22,369 nucleotides of DNA, taken from positions 1-22,369 of the forward strand of contig JAGXHD010000224.1 in the NCBI GenBank assembly GCA_024636395.1, read 5' to 3'. Numbering within the stretch: the first letter of the stretch is position 1; each line of letters starts with the position of its first letter. Below the pieces are notes generated by a model. It was not told the DNA's origin, did no database searches, and saw only the letters and a program-made list of their open reading frames with translations. Shown here one piece after another: positions 1 through 7,861 of the stretch. Position numbers and translations under genes: made by a program. Origin of the DNA: Sulfitobacter sp. GTDB lineage: Bacteria; Pseudomonadota; Alphaproteobacteria; Rhodobacterales; Rhodobacteraceae.

Positions 1-1827
1 ATGGCGTTTGCCGGCATCGGGCTGAGCCCGGATGCTTCGGGCGAGTTCTTGTTTACGCTTTTTGCGGTTATCGCGATTTCGCTCAGCCTGTCGTGGATCG
101 TGGCGATCACGGTGACGCCGCTTCTGGGCTCGTATCTGTTCCGGACCGTGCAGGGCGATAGCGATGATGTATACGGCGGGCCGGTGTTCCGGTTTTACGG
201 TGGGTTTGTGCGACTGGCACTGAAGCTGCGCTGGCTGGTGATCGTGGCGCTGGTCGCCACCACGGTAGCGTGCATCGGGGCGTTCGGGATGGTGCGGCAG
301 CAGTTTTTCCCGCCTGCGAACACGCCGATCTTCTACCTCAACTACAAGGCGGCGCAGGGTACCTCGATCCACGAGACCTCGCGTGATCTTGCGCAGATCG
401 AGGACTGGCTGCTGGAGCGCGAGGATGTTGTCTCGGTGACGGCATCGGCGGGTAATCCGTTTACGCGGTTCATCCTGACCTATTCGCCCGTGGACAGCGA
501 TCCATCGCGCGGGCAGCTGTTGATCCGCGCTACGGGATACAATGCTATTCCCGCGCTGCGGCGGGATCTGGATGTTTTTGCCGCCACCGTCGCGCCTTGG
601 GCCGAAACGCAATCGGAGCAGATCATTTATGGCCCGCCGGTGACGGCGGACATCGAGGCGCGGTTTGTCGGGCCCGATCCGGACGTGCTGCGCGGGCTGG
701 CGGCGCAGGCGCAGGAGGTGCTGGAGAGCGCCATGACGCTGCTCCATACCGAGCGGACCGACTGGCGCGAACGCGAGTTGGTGACGCGGCCGCTGCTGGC
801 CGAGGACCGGGCGCAGGCGGTTGGTATTACGCGGCAGGATGTGGCGGCCGCCATCGCGCTGGCCACTGACGGTATTCCTGCGGGGAACTACCGCGAGCGG
901 GACCGGCTGATCCCCATCCTGCTGCGCACACCGCGCGCGGAAACCCAGAACGGCGATCTGCGTGACAGGCTCGTCTGGTCGCCAGCGTTGCAGGATTATC
1001 TGCCGCTGGGGCAGGTGATCGACGGGTTCGAGGTCACGTCCCGCGATACGCTGATCGAGCGGCGCAACCGGGTGCCTACGGTGAGTGTCCAGGCTTTCGT
1101 GATCGCTGGGGTCACGCCGCCTTCTGTGTTCGGCACGGTGCGACCGCTGATCGAGGATATCCCGCTGCCGCCTGGCTACAGCCTTGAATGGGGTGGCGAG
1201 TTCGAGAGCGCAGGAGAGGCGCAGGCCTCATTGGGCAAGCAGATGCCGCTGAGTTTCGGCATTATGCTGCTGATTACGATCCTGCTCTTCGGCAAGCTGC
1301 GCCAGACGGCGGTGATCTGGACGATCGTCCCGATGGCGGTGAACGGGGTGGCGCTGGGGCTTTTATTCTCGGGGCAGGCGTTCAGCTTTACCGCGCTGCT
1401 GGGGCTGTTGTCGCTATCGGGAATGCTGATCAAGAACGCGATCGTTCTGGTGGAGGAGATCGACGACCAGAAGGCCGGAGGCCTTGCGCAGACCGAAGCG
1501 ATCATCGGGGCCTCTGTCAGTCGTTTGCGCCCCGTGGTTCTGGCAGCGGTCACGACCATTCTGGGATTGGCGCCGCTGCTGCTGGACGCGTTCTTTGCCG
1601 CGATGGCGGTGACGATCATGGCTGGTCTGGGCTTTGCTACGATCCTGACACTTGTGGGCGTGCCGGCTTTTATCAAACCTATCTGCGCCGCGAGCGGCTT
1701 GCGGAAAAGGCACAGCGGCGGGCAGACGGGCCTGCCCGCAAGCGCTGGTGGCAGCGGTCTACATCTGAAGCAGGCCAGAGCAAGCCCGGCACATCCTAGC
1801 GCGCGAAGGAGATATCGGACATCATGA
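1..1827 (+). CDS. RND (AcrB/HAE1-like) efflux pump inner-membrane subunit, C-terminal part only
   Basis: This is the C-terminal part of a proton-driven tripartite efflux pump permease. The family is about 1,000-1,050 residues long, so roughly the first 420 residues lie left of the window and the ATG at base 1 is an internal Met. The visible part has the end of the first membrane bundle, the second periplasmic porter region (about residues 95-400), then TM helices. The conserved RND motif GMLIKNAIVLVEE is at about residues 474-486, and the last helix ends near residue 556. From residue 557 the frame reads a Gly/Ser/Ala/Pro-rich tail of 51 residues that does not look like an RND C-terminus. The +2 frame from 1668 instead encodes FYQTYLRRERLAEKAQRR, a typical charged cytoplasmic tail, ending in TAG at 1797-1799. 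A one-base loss in the T run at 1668-1671 is likely. The gene converges on the minus-strand gene and overlaps its 3' end by 32 bp. Family assignment is firm; the exported substrate is unknown. Confidence 0.9.
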   Translation: MAFAGIGLSPDASGEFLFTLFAVIAISLSLSWIVAITVTPLLGSYLFRTVQGDSDDVYGGPVFRFYGGFVRLALKLRWLVIVALVATTVACIGAFGMVRQQFFPPANTPIFYLNYKAAQGTSIHETSRDLAQIEDWLLEREDVVSVTASAGNPFTRFILTYSPVDSDPSRGQLLIRATGYNAIPALRRDLDVFAATVAPWAETQSEQIIYGPPVTADIEARFVGPDPDVLRGLAAQAQEVLESAMTLLHTERTDWRERELVTRPLLAEDRAQAVGITRQDVAAAIALATDGIPAGNYRERDRLIPILLRTPRAETQNGDLRDRLVWSPALQDYLPLGQVIDGFEVTSRDTLIERRNRVPTVSVQAFVIAGVTPPSVFGTVRPLIEDIPLPPGYSLEWGGEFESAGEAQASLGKQMPLSFGIMLLITILLFGKLRQTAVIWTIVPMAVNGVALGLLFSGQAFSFTALLGLLSLSGMLIKNAIVLVEEIDDQKAGGLAQTEAIIGASVSRLRPVVLAAVTTILGLAPLLLDAFFAAMAVTIMAGLGFATILTLVGVPAFIKPICAASGLRKRHSGGQTGLPASAGGSGLHLKQARASPAHPSARRRYRTS

Positions 1828-2290
1828 CATCGGGGGTCTCGCGGTCAGTGGCGCGCAGGCGCAAGCTGTTTTGATCCACTCGCAATTCAATGTTCTGGGC
1901 GATCCTGCGGCCCGTTGCAGGATCGACGGTATTGAAATTGAACGCCACGAGCCCGTCGCGCTGGAGGCCGACCACGGGCGCGCTGCCCATGCCTTCGGGG
2001 TTGTCCCAGCTGCCGGTGATCCGCTCTGATCCGTCACTGCCCGACAGGGTGCCAGATATGCGCAGGCGGCGGCCCGGTACGACACATTGGCCCGACAGTG
2101 TCAGCGTATCTGCGGCCGCATCGTAGCTGTTGGTGATCTGGCAGCGCAGGATTTCCTGTGGTCCCGCCACCGTTTCGCGTGCCCATCCTGCGCCGCGCCA
2201 GTCACCGGCCATATCGGCGAGCGGCCCTGCGGTGGCGCTTGTGGCGCTTGCAAAAAGGAGCATTAGGGGCAGGATTTTAGAGCACGGCAT
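1796..2290 (-). CDS. small secreted protein of unknown function, coupled to the MMPL exporter
   Basis: This is a 164-residue protein that I do not recognise as a named family. The N-terminus MPCSKILPLMLLFASATSATA is a clear Sec signal peptide with AxA-type cleavage near residue 21. The mature part starts GPLADMAGDWRGAGWARE and is rich in short alternating polar/hydrophobic stretches (TLTLSGQCVV, RLRISGTLSG, RITGSWDNP, LVAFNFNTV), suggesting a periplasmic beta-barrel or lipocalin-like fold. It has two cysteines. The start was chosen at ATG 2290 because an AGAGGG Shine-Dalgarno lies just upstream and the signal peptide begins there; a longer frame to 2365 lacks signal character. The ATG overlaps the last 14 bases of the exporter frame (stop at 2277-2279), so translation is probably coupled. 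A periplasmic partner for the exporter is plausible from position alone. Confidence 0.75.
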   Translation of the reverse strand: MPCSKILPLMLLFASATSATAGPLADMAGDWRGAGWARETVAGPQEILRCQITNSYDAAADTLTLSGQCVVPGRRLRISGTLSGSDGSERITGSWDNPEGMGSAPVVGLQRDGLVAFNFNTVDPATGRRIAQNIELRVDQNSLRLRATDRETPDVMMSDISFAR

Positions 2291-4463
2291 GAGAGACCCT
2301 CTTCGAGGTGAGCAGAGCGGGCAGCAGCAGCAGATCGATGAGCAGGGCGGTCCAGAGGGTGACAATCATCATGCCGCCAAACAGGCGGATCGGGTAGAAA
2401 TCGCTCAGCAGCGTCACGCAGAGGCCTGCACTGAGCAAAAGCGTGGTGAGTACCATGACTTCGCCCGCCGCTTTTGCTGCTGTGACAATGGCCTGTTCGG
2501 GCAATTACCCCGCTTTTCGGGCCAGTGCGAAGCGTGACAGGAAATGCACCGTGTCGTCAATCGCGATGCCGAAGGCGATGGTCAGGGCGAGCACGGCTGT
2601 GGGTGTCAGCGCGCCCTGCGCCCACAGATGCAGGGAGGCGCCGGTGAGCGTGATCGGGAGGATATTGGGCAGGATCAACACAGGAACCAGGCGGAAGGAC
2701 CGGAACGCCAGCGCGCAGAGCGCGGTAGCGCCCAAAGCAGCAACGATGAGCCCTGCCGAGAGTTGACCGATGAGGCGTACGGCCTCGATGCGCATCACGA
2801 CGGGCAAGCCGATAACGCGGTCCGCCCCTGCCTGAGTGGCGATGTTGTAGAGCGTGTCGAACCGGGCGAGGACTTCCGCGCTTCGCATCGGCTCCGGCAT
2901 TGCGATGAAGATCCGCGTGGCATCATCGTCAGTGCGTAGTGAGCCGGCGAGAGCGGTAGGAAGTATTGCAAGCTCCTGCACCGAGGGGCGCGTATCGGGG
3001 TGGCCGAGCCAGCGCGCGACATTGACCTCCGACAGCACGGATTGCGGGCCGCTTGCCGCTTCCAGTTGGGTGACCAGATCCACAGTCTCAGGCCAGTCCG
3101 CTCCGCTTTCGACGATCATGCGGAACACGCCCCCAAACGCCTCCGAAATGGCATCGTTGGTGGCGAGCGTCGGGCTGTTGTCGGGGAGGTTCTGGTAGAG
3201 GGGAAACCACGGTGTCGTCAGGACGAAGCCAGCGACAGATACGATCAGAAGGCCGCAGCAGGCGGCGAGCGTGCTGCGCGGATGGCGCGCGCCCTGTGTG
3301 GCGAGGCCTGTTGCCACTGCACCGGTAAGGCGGGGCAGGGGTCTGGGCGACAGGCGGATCACGCGTGCCATTAGGCAGAACGCCACCAGCACGATCACGA
3401 AGGCCAGCAGCGTCCCAAGCGCGCCGAGGACGGCAAATTCGAACAATTGCTCATTGCCCGTCAGCAGGATGCCCGCGAAGGCCGCCGACGTCGTGAGAGC
3501 GGTGAGAGCGCAGGCGGGGCCGACCGTGGTGACGGCGTCTCGCACCGATCCGTGATGTTTGAGATGGCCTGCAAGATGCACGCCGTTGGCGACGCCCAGC
3601 ACAAGCAGCAAGATGGGGATCACATTGCTCAGCACCGTGACCGGATATCCGAGCCACACGCACAGCGCCATCACGCCCGCCGCACCGATGAGCGCGGGCA
3701 CCACGGCAAGCAGCGCCATGCGCAGATCGCGCAGTAACAGCGCGGCGGCGAGCGTGACCACCAGCGCGCCCCAGAGATTGAGTGAGATCAGGTCCGCCTT
3801 GAGCCCCGAGACGATCTCGCTGCTGATAACGTCCTCTCCGGTGATCCGGGCGGTGAGGTTTTGCGGAAGTGCGGTGGCGAGCAGATCGCTGATTTGGCGT
3901 GCGGCGGTGGGCACTTCCGTCGCGTTCGTATCGACGGTGACACCGAGCAGCATCGCTGTAAGATCGGGAGAAAGGAATGTCGGCAGACCGGTGCCCAAAG
4001 CATCAAACCGCGCGAGATCATCCGCGAAACCGGGGCCGATCTCAGGCGCGAAAAGCGGCGTGCCGTTTGGGGCATCGGCGCGGGGAGGGAGGCGGAGAAC
4101 GAACGGCGAGGCGACGGCGGTGACGCCTTGGGTGAATTCAAGATCAAGGGCGAGATCGCGCATGTTGCCCATAGTCTCGGCGGTAAAGCTGGCGGGGGAG
4201 GTGATGTGGATCAGGATGGTGTTGGTGGGCGGATCCTGTGCAGCGTCATAGCTGCGCTGCGCCTGTGAGAGGGCGCTGTCGGATAGGAAAACACGGTGGA
4301 TGTCGTCGTCGAAGGTCAGGCGGGGGAGGCTGAAACCGATGAGGATGAGGAGAGCAGCGAGCAGGAGAGCCGCTGTTTTAGGGAAGGCGAGCGCGGCCAA
4401 ACCAATGCGCTCTGCGCCGAATCCCACGCTGCGCTGCATCAGCGGGAGCGCCTCGGAAGGCAC
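2277..4463 (-). pseudogene. MMPL/RND-superfamily exporter interrupted by an in-frame TAA
   Basis: Read through, this frame gives 728 residues of an MMPL-type exporter: an N-terminal TM helix (FPKTAALLLAALLILIGFSL), a periplasmic domain with FDDDIHRVFL, a five-helix bundle (RMALLAVVPALIGAAGVMAL, then LLLVLGVANGVHLAGHL), a second periplasmic domain, and a second bundle with AFGIAIDDTVHFLSRF. A TAA at 2505-2507 stops translation after ALARKAG. The same frame continues at once with LPEQAIVTAAKAAGEVMVLT and two more TM helices ending LLIDLLLLPALL at 2277. This is exactly how family members continue after the IDDTxHFLSRF motif, so the cause is one nonsense codon and not a frameshift. The 652-residue product would lack the last two helices. 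A TTG directly after the TAA could allow reinitiation. The start is GTG at 4463, or ATG at 4439 with GAGG upstream. Likely a pseudogene, or a base error. Confidence 0.75.
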
Positions 4464-4513
4464 GGGGGGCGGTGTTGAGCGTCCATTGCAGGCCCCTTTG
4501 CCGGATGCAGTTT

Positions 4514-4543
4514 GCCCGGCCCCTCCTGTAACGGGGGCCGGGC
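4514..4543 (-). terminator. GC hairpin downstream of the aldehyde dehydrogenase gene
   Basis: There is a perfect 10-bp inverted repeat (GCCCGGCCCC at 4514-4523 and GGGGCCGGGC at 4534-4543) with a 10-base loop. It lies about 70 bases past the stop of the minus-strand aldehyde dehydrogenase gene and before the MMPL gene start. No T run follows on either strand, so an intrinsic terminator is likely but not canonical. The flanking 4464-4611 gap holds nothing else I can support. Confidence 0.5.
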
Positions 4544-4611
4544 GTTCGTGGATTGCTCAGTATCGCGACAACGGTGTGCAGGCGCAATATGCCTCGCCGC
4601 GATGGCCGTGA

Positions 4612-5991
4612 TCAGGGCAGATAGATCGCCTTTGCGTTGACGAATTCCTTCATGCCGAAGCCGCCATGCTCGCGCCCGAAGCCGGAATCCTTGACGCCGC
4701 CGAAGGGCATGTTTGGATCTGCCGCGCCGAAGGAGTTGATGCGGATCATTCCTGTATCGAAGTGGTTGCGGGCAAGCTTGAGCGCTTTTTCTGCGTCCTT
4801 GCTGAAGATGCCACCGCCCAAGCCGTAGCGGCTGTCGTTCGCGATCCGCATGGCGTCTTCATCGTCTTTTGCGCGGATGACGGAGGCCACGGGGCCGAAG
4901 ATCTCATCATCATAGGCGGGTGCGCCGGGCTTGCAGTTGCCCAAGACGGTCGCTGGATAGTACTGACCGGTCTGCGCCTCGTCCGGGTTGCCGCCACACA
5001 AAAGATCCGCACCGTGGGCTAGGCTTTTCTCGACCTGTTCGGCGACGGTTTTGTACTGCCCCGCGCTCGACAGGGGTCCAAGCTGGGTGTCGTCGCTGGT
5101 GGGATCGCCCATCTTGATGGATTTCATCGCGTCGACGAAGCCGCTGATAAAGGCATCGTAGACCGCATCCGTGACGATGAACCGCTTGGCCGACACGCAG
5201 GTCTGCCCGTTGTTATATAGGCGGCCCATAACGCAGGTTTTCACGGCAAGCTCGATATCGGCATCTTCCAGCACGAGATAGGAGTCATTCGACCCCAGTT
5301 CGAGCACGGATTTCTTGAGGTGCTTCGCGGCGGTCTGGCCAATCTGGCGACCGGCGCCGTCGCTGCCGGTCATGGTCACGCCGCGCACGAGATCGTGGGC
5401 GATCACCTCGTCGGAAGTGTCATGGTCGATCACGATCACTTCGAACAGGCCGTCGGGCAGGCCCGCCTTGGCGCAGACCTTTTGCAGCAGCAGGCCGCTG
5501 CCCGTGCAGATTTCGGCATGTTTGAGCACGACCGAATTGCCCGCCATCAGATTGGCGGCAAGGACGCGCACGGGCTGGTAGATCGGGAAGTTCCAAGGCT
5601 GGATACTGTAGACGACGCCGATGGGGGAATAGGTCACGACGCCGCGCTTCTTGCCGCCTGAATGTGTGCGCTCTTCGTCGGCGAGCTTCTCCGGACCGTG
5701 CTCGGCAGTGTATTCGAAGATACGGGCGCATAGCTCGATTTCGGTCTGGCCATCGCGCAGCAGCTTGCCCATTTCATTTGTCATCAATTGGGAGAATTCG
5801 TCCGCGTGGGCGCGCAACTCCTTGGCGATGTCGCGCAGGATCGGCGCGCGCTCCGCGTGGGTTTTGGTTTTCCATTTCTCAAACGCGGCGTGCGCAAGTT
5901 CGATCTTCTGGAATGCGGTTGCTTTGTCCATCATGTCATAGGTGGAGAGGGTCGCATCGGTGGCTGGGTTTACAGTTTTGATCTGGCTCAT
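4612..5991 (-). CDS. NAD(P)-dependent aldehyde dehydrogenase, short succinate-semialdehyde dehydrogenase type
   Basis: This 459-residue cytosolic enzyme oxidises an aldehyde to the acid with NAD(P)+. Its length and sequence match the short SSADH group (E. coli Sad/YneI type). Visible landmarks are IQPWNFP with the oxyanion Asn134, the nucleotide-binding stretch TMTGSDGAGRQIG (about 207-218), the general base Glu231 in LELGSND, the catalytic Cys265 in NNGQTCVSAKRF, and the C-terminal MPFGGVKDSGFGREHG. The usual ELGG is ELGS here. The start is ATG 5991: a TTG at 6006 is in frame, but the Shine-Dalgarno GGAG lies inside that extension, nine bases before the ATG. Upstream (5992-6108) is a short AT-rich stretch likely to hold its promoter. 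It sits near, but is not part of, the amine-uptake operon. Succinate semialdehyde is the best guess for the substrate; other omega-semialdehydes or small aldehydes are possible. Confidence 0.9.
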   Translation of the reverse strand: MSQIKTVNPATDATLSTYDMMDKATAFQKIELAHAAFEKWKTKTHAERAPILRDIAKELRAHADEFSQLMTNEMGKLLRDGQTEIELCARIFEYTAEHGPEKLADEERTHSGGKKRGVVTYSPIGVVYSIQPWNFPIYQPVRVLAANLMAGNSVVLKHAEICTGSGLLLQKVCAKAGLPDGLFEVIVIDHDTSDEVIAHDLVRGVTMTGSDGAGRQIGQTAAKHLKKSVLELGSNDSYLVLEDADIELAVKTCVMGRLYNNGQTCVSAKRFIVTDAVYDAFISGFVDAMKSIKMGDPTSDDTQLGPLSSAGQYKTVAEQVEKSLAHGADLLCGGNPDEAQTGQYYPATVLGNCKPGAPAYDDEIFGPVASVIRAKDDEDAMRIANDSRYGLGGGIFSKDAEKALKLARNHFDTGMIRINSFGAADPNMPFGGVKDSGFGREHGGFGMKEFVNAKAIYLP

Positions 5992-6108
5992 GGTGATGTG
6001 CTCCAATTTATATTGCTTGTGACATCAACCCCGCGTGTGACGATCCGTTCCATCAAGTGGGGCCCGCGCCCCGATACATCGCGCACCGGAGCGGGGCAGA
6101 GACCCGCG

Positions 6109-6678
6109 TTACTTGGGCAGCAGCACCTTGTTGATGACGTGGATCACGCCGTTCGATTGCTTCACGTCCGCGATGGTCACCAGCGCCGCGTTGCCGCTTT
6201 CATCGAAGATATAGACCTTGCTGCCTTTGACCTGAGCGGACAGGGCATCGCCGGAGACTGCGTTGAAGTTGTAAAAGCCATCCGGGCTCTTGCGTGCTGC
6301 GGCGATGATGTCGGCAGCCGACCAGTTGCCCGCAACCACATGCGAAGTCAGCACTTTGGTCAGCGTGTCCTTGTTCTCGGGCATCAGCAGGGTATCGACG
6401 GTGCCTGCGGGCAGGGCCTCGAACGCTGCGTTGACGGGAGCGAATACGGTGAACGGGCCGTCGCTTTGCAGGGTCTCGACAAGACCTGCGGCCTGCACGG
6501 CGGCGACCAGCGTGGTGTGATCGGCGGAGTTGACCGCGTTGCTCACGATATCTTTTTTGGCGAACATCTCGGCACCACCGACCATCGGGTTTGCGGTGGA
6601 GTGGGCATCCGCAAAGGCAAATCCGGCGCTCAGTGCAACGGCTAGCGTCGCGCTCACAACAGTTTTTACAAATGTCAT
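6109..6678 (-). CDS. secreted fasciclin (FAS1) domain protein
   Basis: This is a 189-residue exported protein with a single FAS1 domain. The signal peptide MTFVKTVVSATLAVALSAGFAFA is followed by DAHSTANPMVGGAEM. The FAS1 domain covers about residues 40-188. It contains the H1-type motif GPFTVFAPVNAAFEALP, the central LTSHVVAGNW, and the H2-type ending SNGVIHVINKVLLPK. Bacterial FAS1 proteins are small adhesive or matrix-associated periplasmic or surface proteins; no enzymatic role is known for the family. The start at ATG 6678 has AAGGA ten bases upstream and begins the signal peptide; the frame extends upstream to 6747 without signal character. It is a single-gene unit between the aldehyde dehydrogenase and the deacetylase gene, with its own upstream region containing repeats (see 6701-6783). 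Confidence 0.92.
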   Translation of the reverse strand: MTFVKTVVSATLAVALSAGFAFADAHSTANPMVGGAEMFAKKDIVSNAVNSADHTTLVAAVQAAGLVETLQSDGPFTVFAPVNAAFEALPAGTVDTLLMPENKDTLTKVLTSHVVAGNWSAADIIAAARKSPDGFYNFNAVSGDALSAQVKGSKVYIFDESGNAALVTIADVKQSNGVIHVINKVLLPK

Positions 6679-6700
6679 TATTTTATTCCTTGCTACATTG

Positions 6701-6718
6701 TCCCGGAGTTTTCCGGGA
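6701..6718. repeat. 7-bp inverted repeat in the fasciclin leader
   Basis: TCCCGGA (6701-6707) and TCCGGGA (6712-6718) are perfect inverted arms separated by GTTT. They lie 23 bases upstream of the fasciclin ATG, so on the minus-strand transcript they could form a leader hairpin or serve as an operator. No regulator is identified. Confidence 0.45.
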
Positions 6719-6720
6719 TC

Positions 6721-6783
6721 TGTATCAAGGCACGCAGTGGGGCGCACGATAGTTTCGCGGCCCCCGTTTCAGTGTATCAAGGC
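6721..6783. repeat. pair of 11-bp direct repeats upstream of the fasciclin gene
   Basis: TGTATCAAGGC occurs at 6721-6731 and again at 6773-6783, 52 bp apart, both inside the 125-bp gap between the fasciclin start and the deacetylase stop. On the coding strand this is GCCTTGATACA twice. It could be a repeated activator site or a sigma-type -35 element (CTTGAT); the function is unknown. Confidence 0.4.
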
Positions 6784-6803
6784 GGTGCGCTGCGCCCGTG
6801 CTG

Positions 6804-7841
6804 CTATGGCGCTTCGCCGATCGCCTTGCGAAAGGACGTGAGGAAGCTTTCGGCGTTTTTCTTGAGCGACGGGCCGAGGTAGCCGCCCTCCTGGATGAGC
6901 ACGGTCGGCAGGTTCATCGCGGCGATGCGGCGGGCCATCTGGGCGAAGCCGCCCGCGTGGACATTGACCGCCGCCAGTGGATCGTCGGTCGCCATGTCTA
7001 GGCCCAGCGAGACCACGAGCGCCTGCGCGCCGAAATCCTCGATCGCGCCAATGCCGCGCTCGAGGGCGGCGAGCACCTCCTGTTCGCCATCGCCAATCTG
7101 GAGCACCTCGTTGCGGGTCATCCCGAGGCCTTCACCCTCGCCGGTCTCGTCAGGGTAGCCGAGATAGAACGTCGGATAGACGGCGGGATCCGGATGCAGT
7201 GAGCAAAAGAAGATATCGGGCCGCGCGTACAGGATATCCATCGAGCCGTTGCCGGTGTGCACGTCGATGTCGAGCAGGGCCACCTTTTGCCAGGTGTTCC
7301 GCAGATGCTCGGCGGCGATGCAGGCGTTGTTGTAAAAGCAAAAGCCGTTGGCGCAATCGCGCATGGCATGGTGGCCCGGGGGGCGGCTCAGGCCGTAGGC
7401 GGCGCGTGCGCCTGATGCCACTTCTTCCGCGGCGGCCACGGCGGTCTGTGCGGACCAGTAGATGGCCTCATAGGTGTCGGGGGTGAGGGGGGTGGAGGTG
7501 TCGGTCATCCACCACCCCATCGCGCCGTTGATGTCGCGCGGTAAACGGCCGCGGCGTGAGCCAGGCTGGCGGGTCGGGATGCCGAGCGCGCCCTCTGGTG
7601 CCTCCGCGATGAAACGGGTGTGGGCGTCTTTGAAGAAATCGACATAATCGGGATCGTGCACCGCTTTGATGGGTGCTGTGCCGTAATCGGCGGGGGCCTC
7701 GACGGGAAAGTCGTTCTCCAGCAGCATGTCGCGGATCAGGATCGCGCGCTCGGCCTGCTCGGGGTGCTCCATCGGGGCGCCGCCGCGGTAGTAGATCTCG
7801 GGATTATGGCCAAGCTGGCGCGGGTCGAAGAAGGCTTTCAT
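6804..7841 (-). CDS. acetylpolyamine amidohydrolase-type deacetylase (histone deacetylase superfamily)
   Basis: This 345-residue zinc hydrolase should remove acetyl or other acyl groups from amines. It carries the full arginase/deacetylase active site: His157-His158 in SRPPGHH, the zinc ligands Asp193 and His195 in LLDIDVHTGNG, Asp282 in VVSLGLDMATDDPL, and the catalytic Tyr321 in QEGGYLG. Length and the segment RRGRLPRDINGAMGWW before the active site resemble the Mycoplana-type acetylpolyamine amidohydrolase more than acetoin-utilisation AcuC. The start is ATG 7841 with AGGG eight bases upstream; an in-frame TTG at 7865 overlaps the previous stop. It is the last gene of the transporter operon, 20 bases after the hydroxyacid dehydrogenase. 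That placement argues that the imported compound is N-acylated. The substrate (acetylpolyamine, other N-acyl amine) is inference. Confidence 0.88.
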   Translation of the reverse strand: MKAFFDPRQLGHNPEIYYRGGAPMEHPEQAERAILIRDMLLENDFPVEAPADYGTAPIKAVHDPDYVDFFKDAHTRFIAEAPEGALGIPTRQPGSRRGRLPRDINGAMGWWMTDTSTPLTPDTYEAIYWSAQTAVAAAEEVASGARAAYGLSRPPGHHAMRDCANGFCFYNNACIAAEHLRNTWQKVALLDIDVHTGNGSMDILYARPDIFFCSLHPDPAVYPTFYLGYPDETGEGEGLGMTRNEVLQIGDGEQEVLAALERGIGAIEDFGAQALVVSLGLDMATDDPLAAVNVHAGGFAQMARRIAAMNLPTVLIQEGGYLGPSLKKNAESFLTSFRKAIGEAP

Positions 7842-7861
7842 GCGGGGATCCCTGTTTGAGT

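Noticed and set aside
3559..4251. Plus-strand open frame of 230 codons opposite the MMPL gene
   Set aside because: It is an antisense shadow with Ser/Arg/Ala-rich translation, lying inside a well-supported exporter sequence.
6027..6051. GGAAC-N16-GGTT pattern upstream of the aldehyde dehydrogenase, resembling a general-stress ECF promoter
   Set aside because: The -10 part matches only three of four bases, and Rhodobacterales generally lack the EcfG system, so chance is more likely.
6066..6108. GC-rich possible hairpin downstream of the fasciclin gene
   Set aside because: Arms pair only over five or six bases with a long loop and no T run.
5788..6645. Plus-strand open frame of 285 codons opposite the aldehyde dehydrogenase and fasciclin genes
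   Set aside because: It crosses two unrelated minus-strand genes with strong family matches, and shows no domain and no ribosome site.
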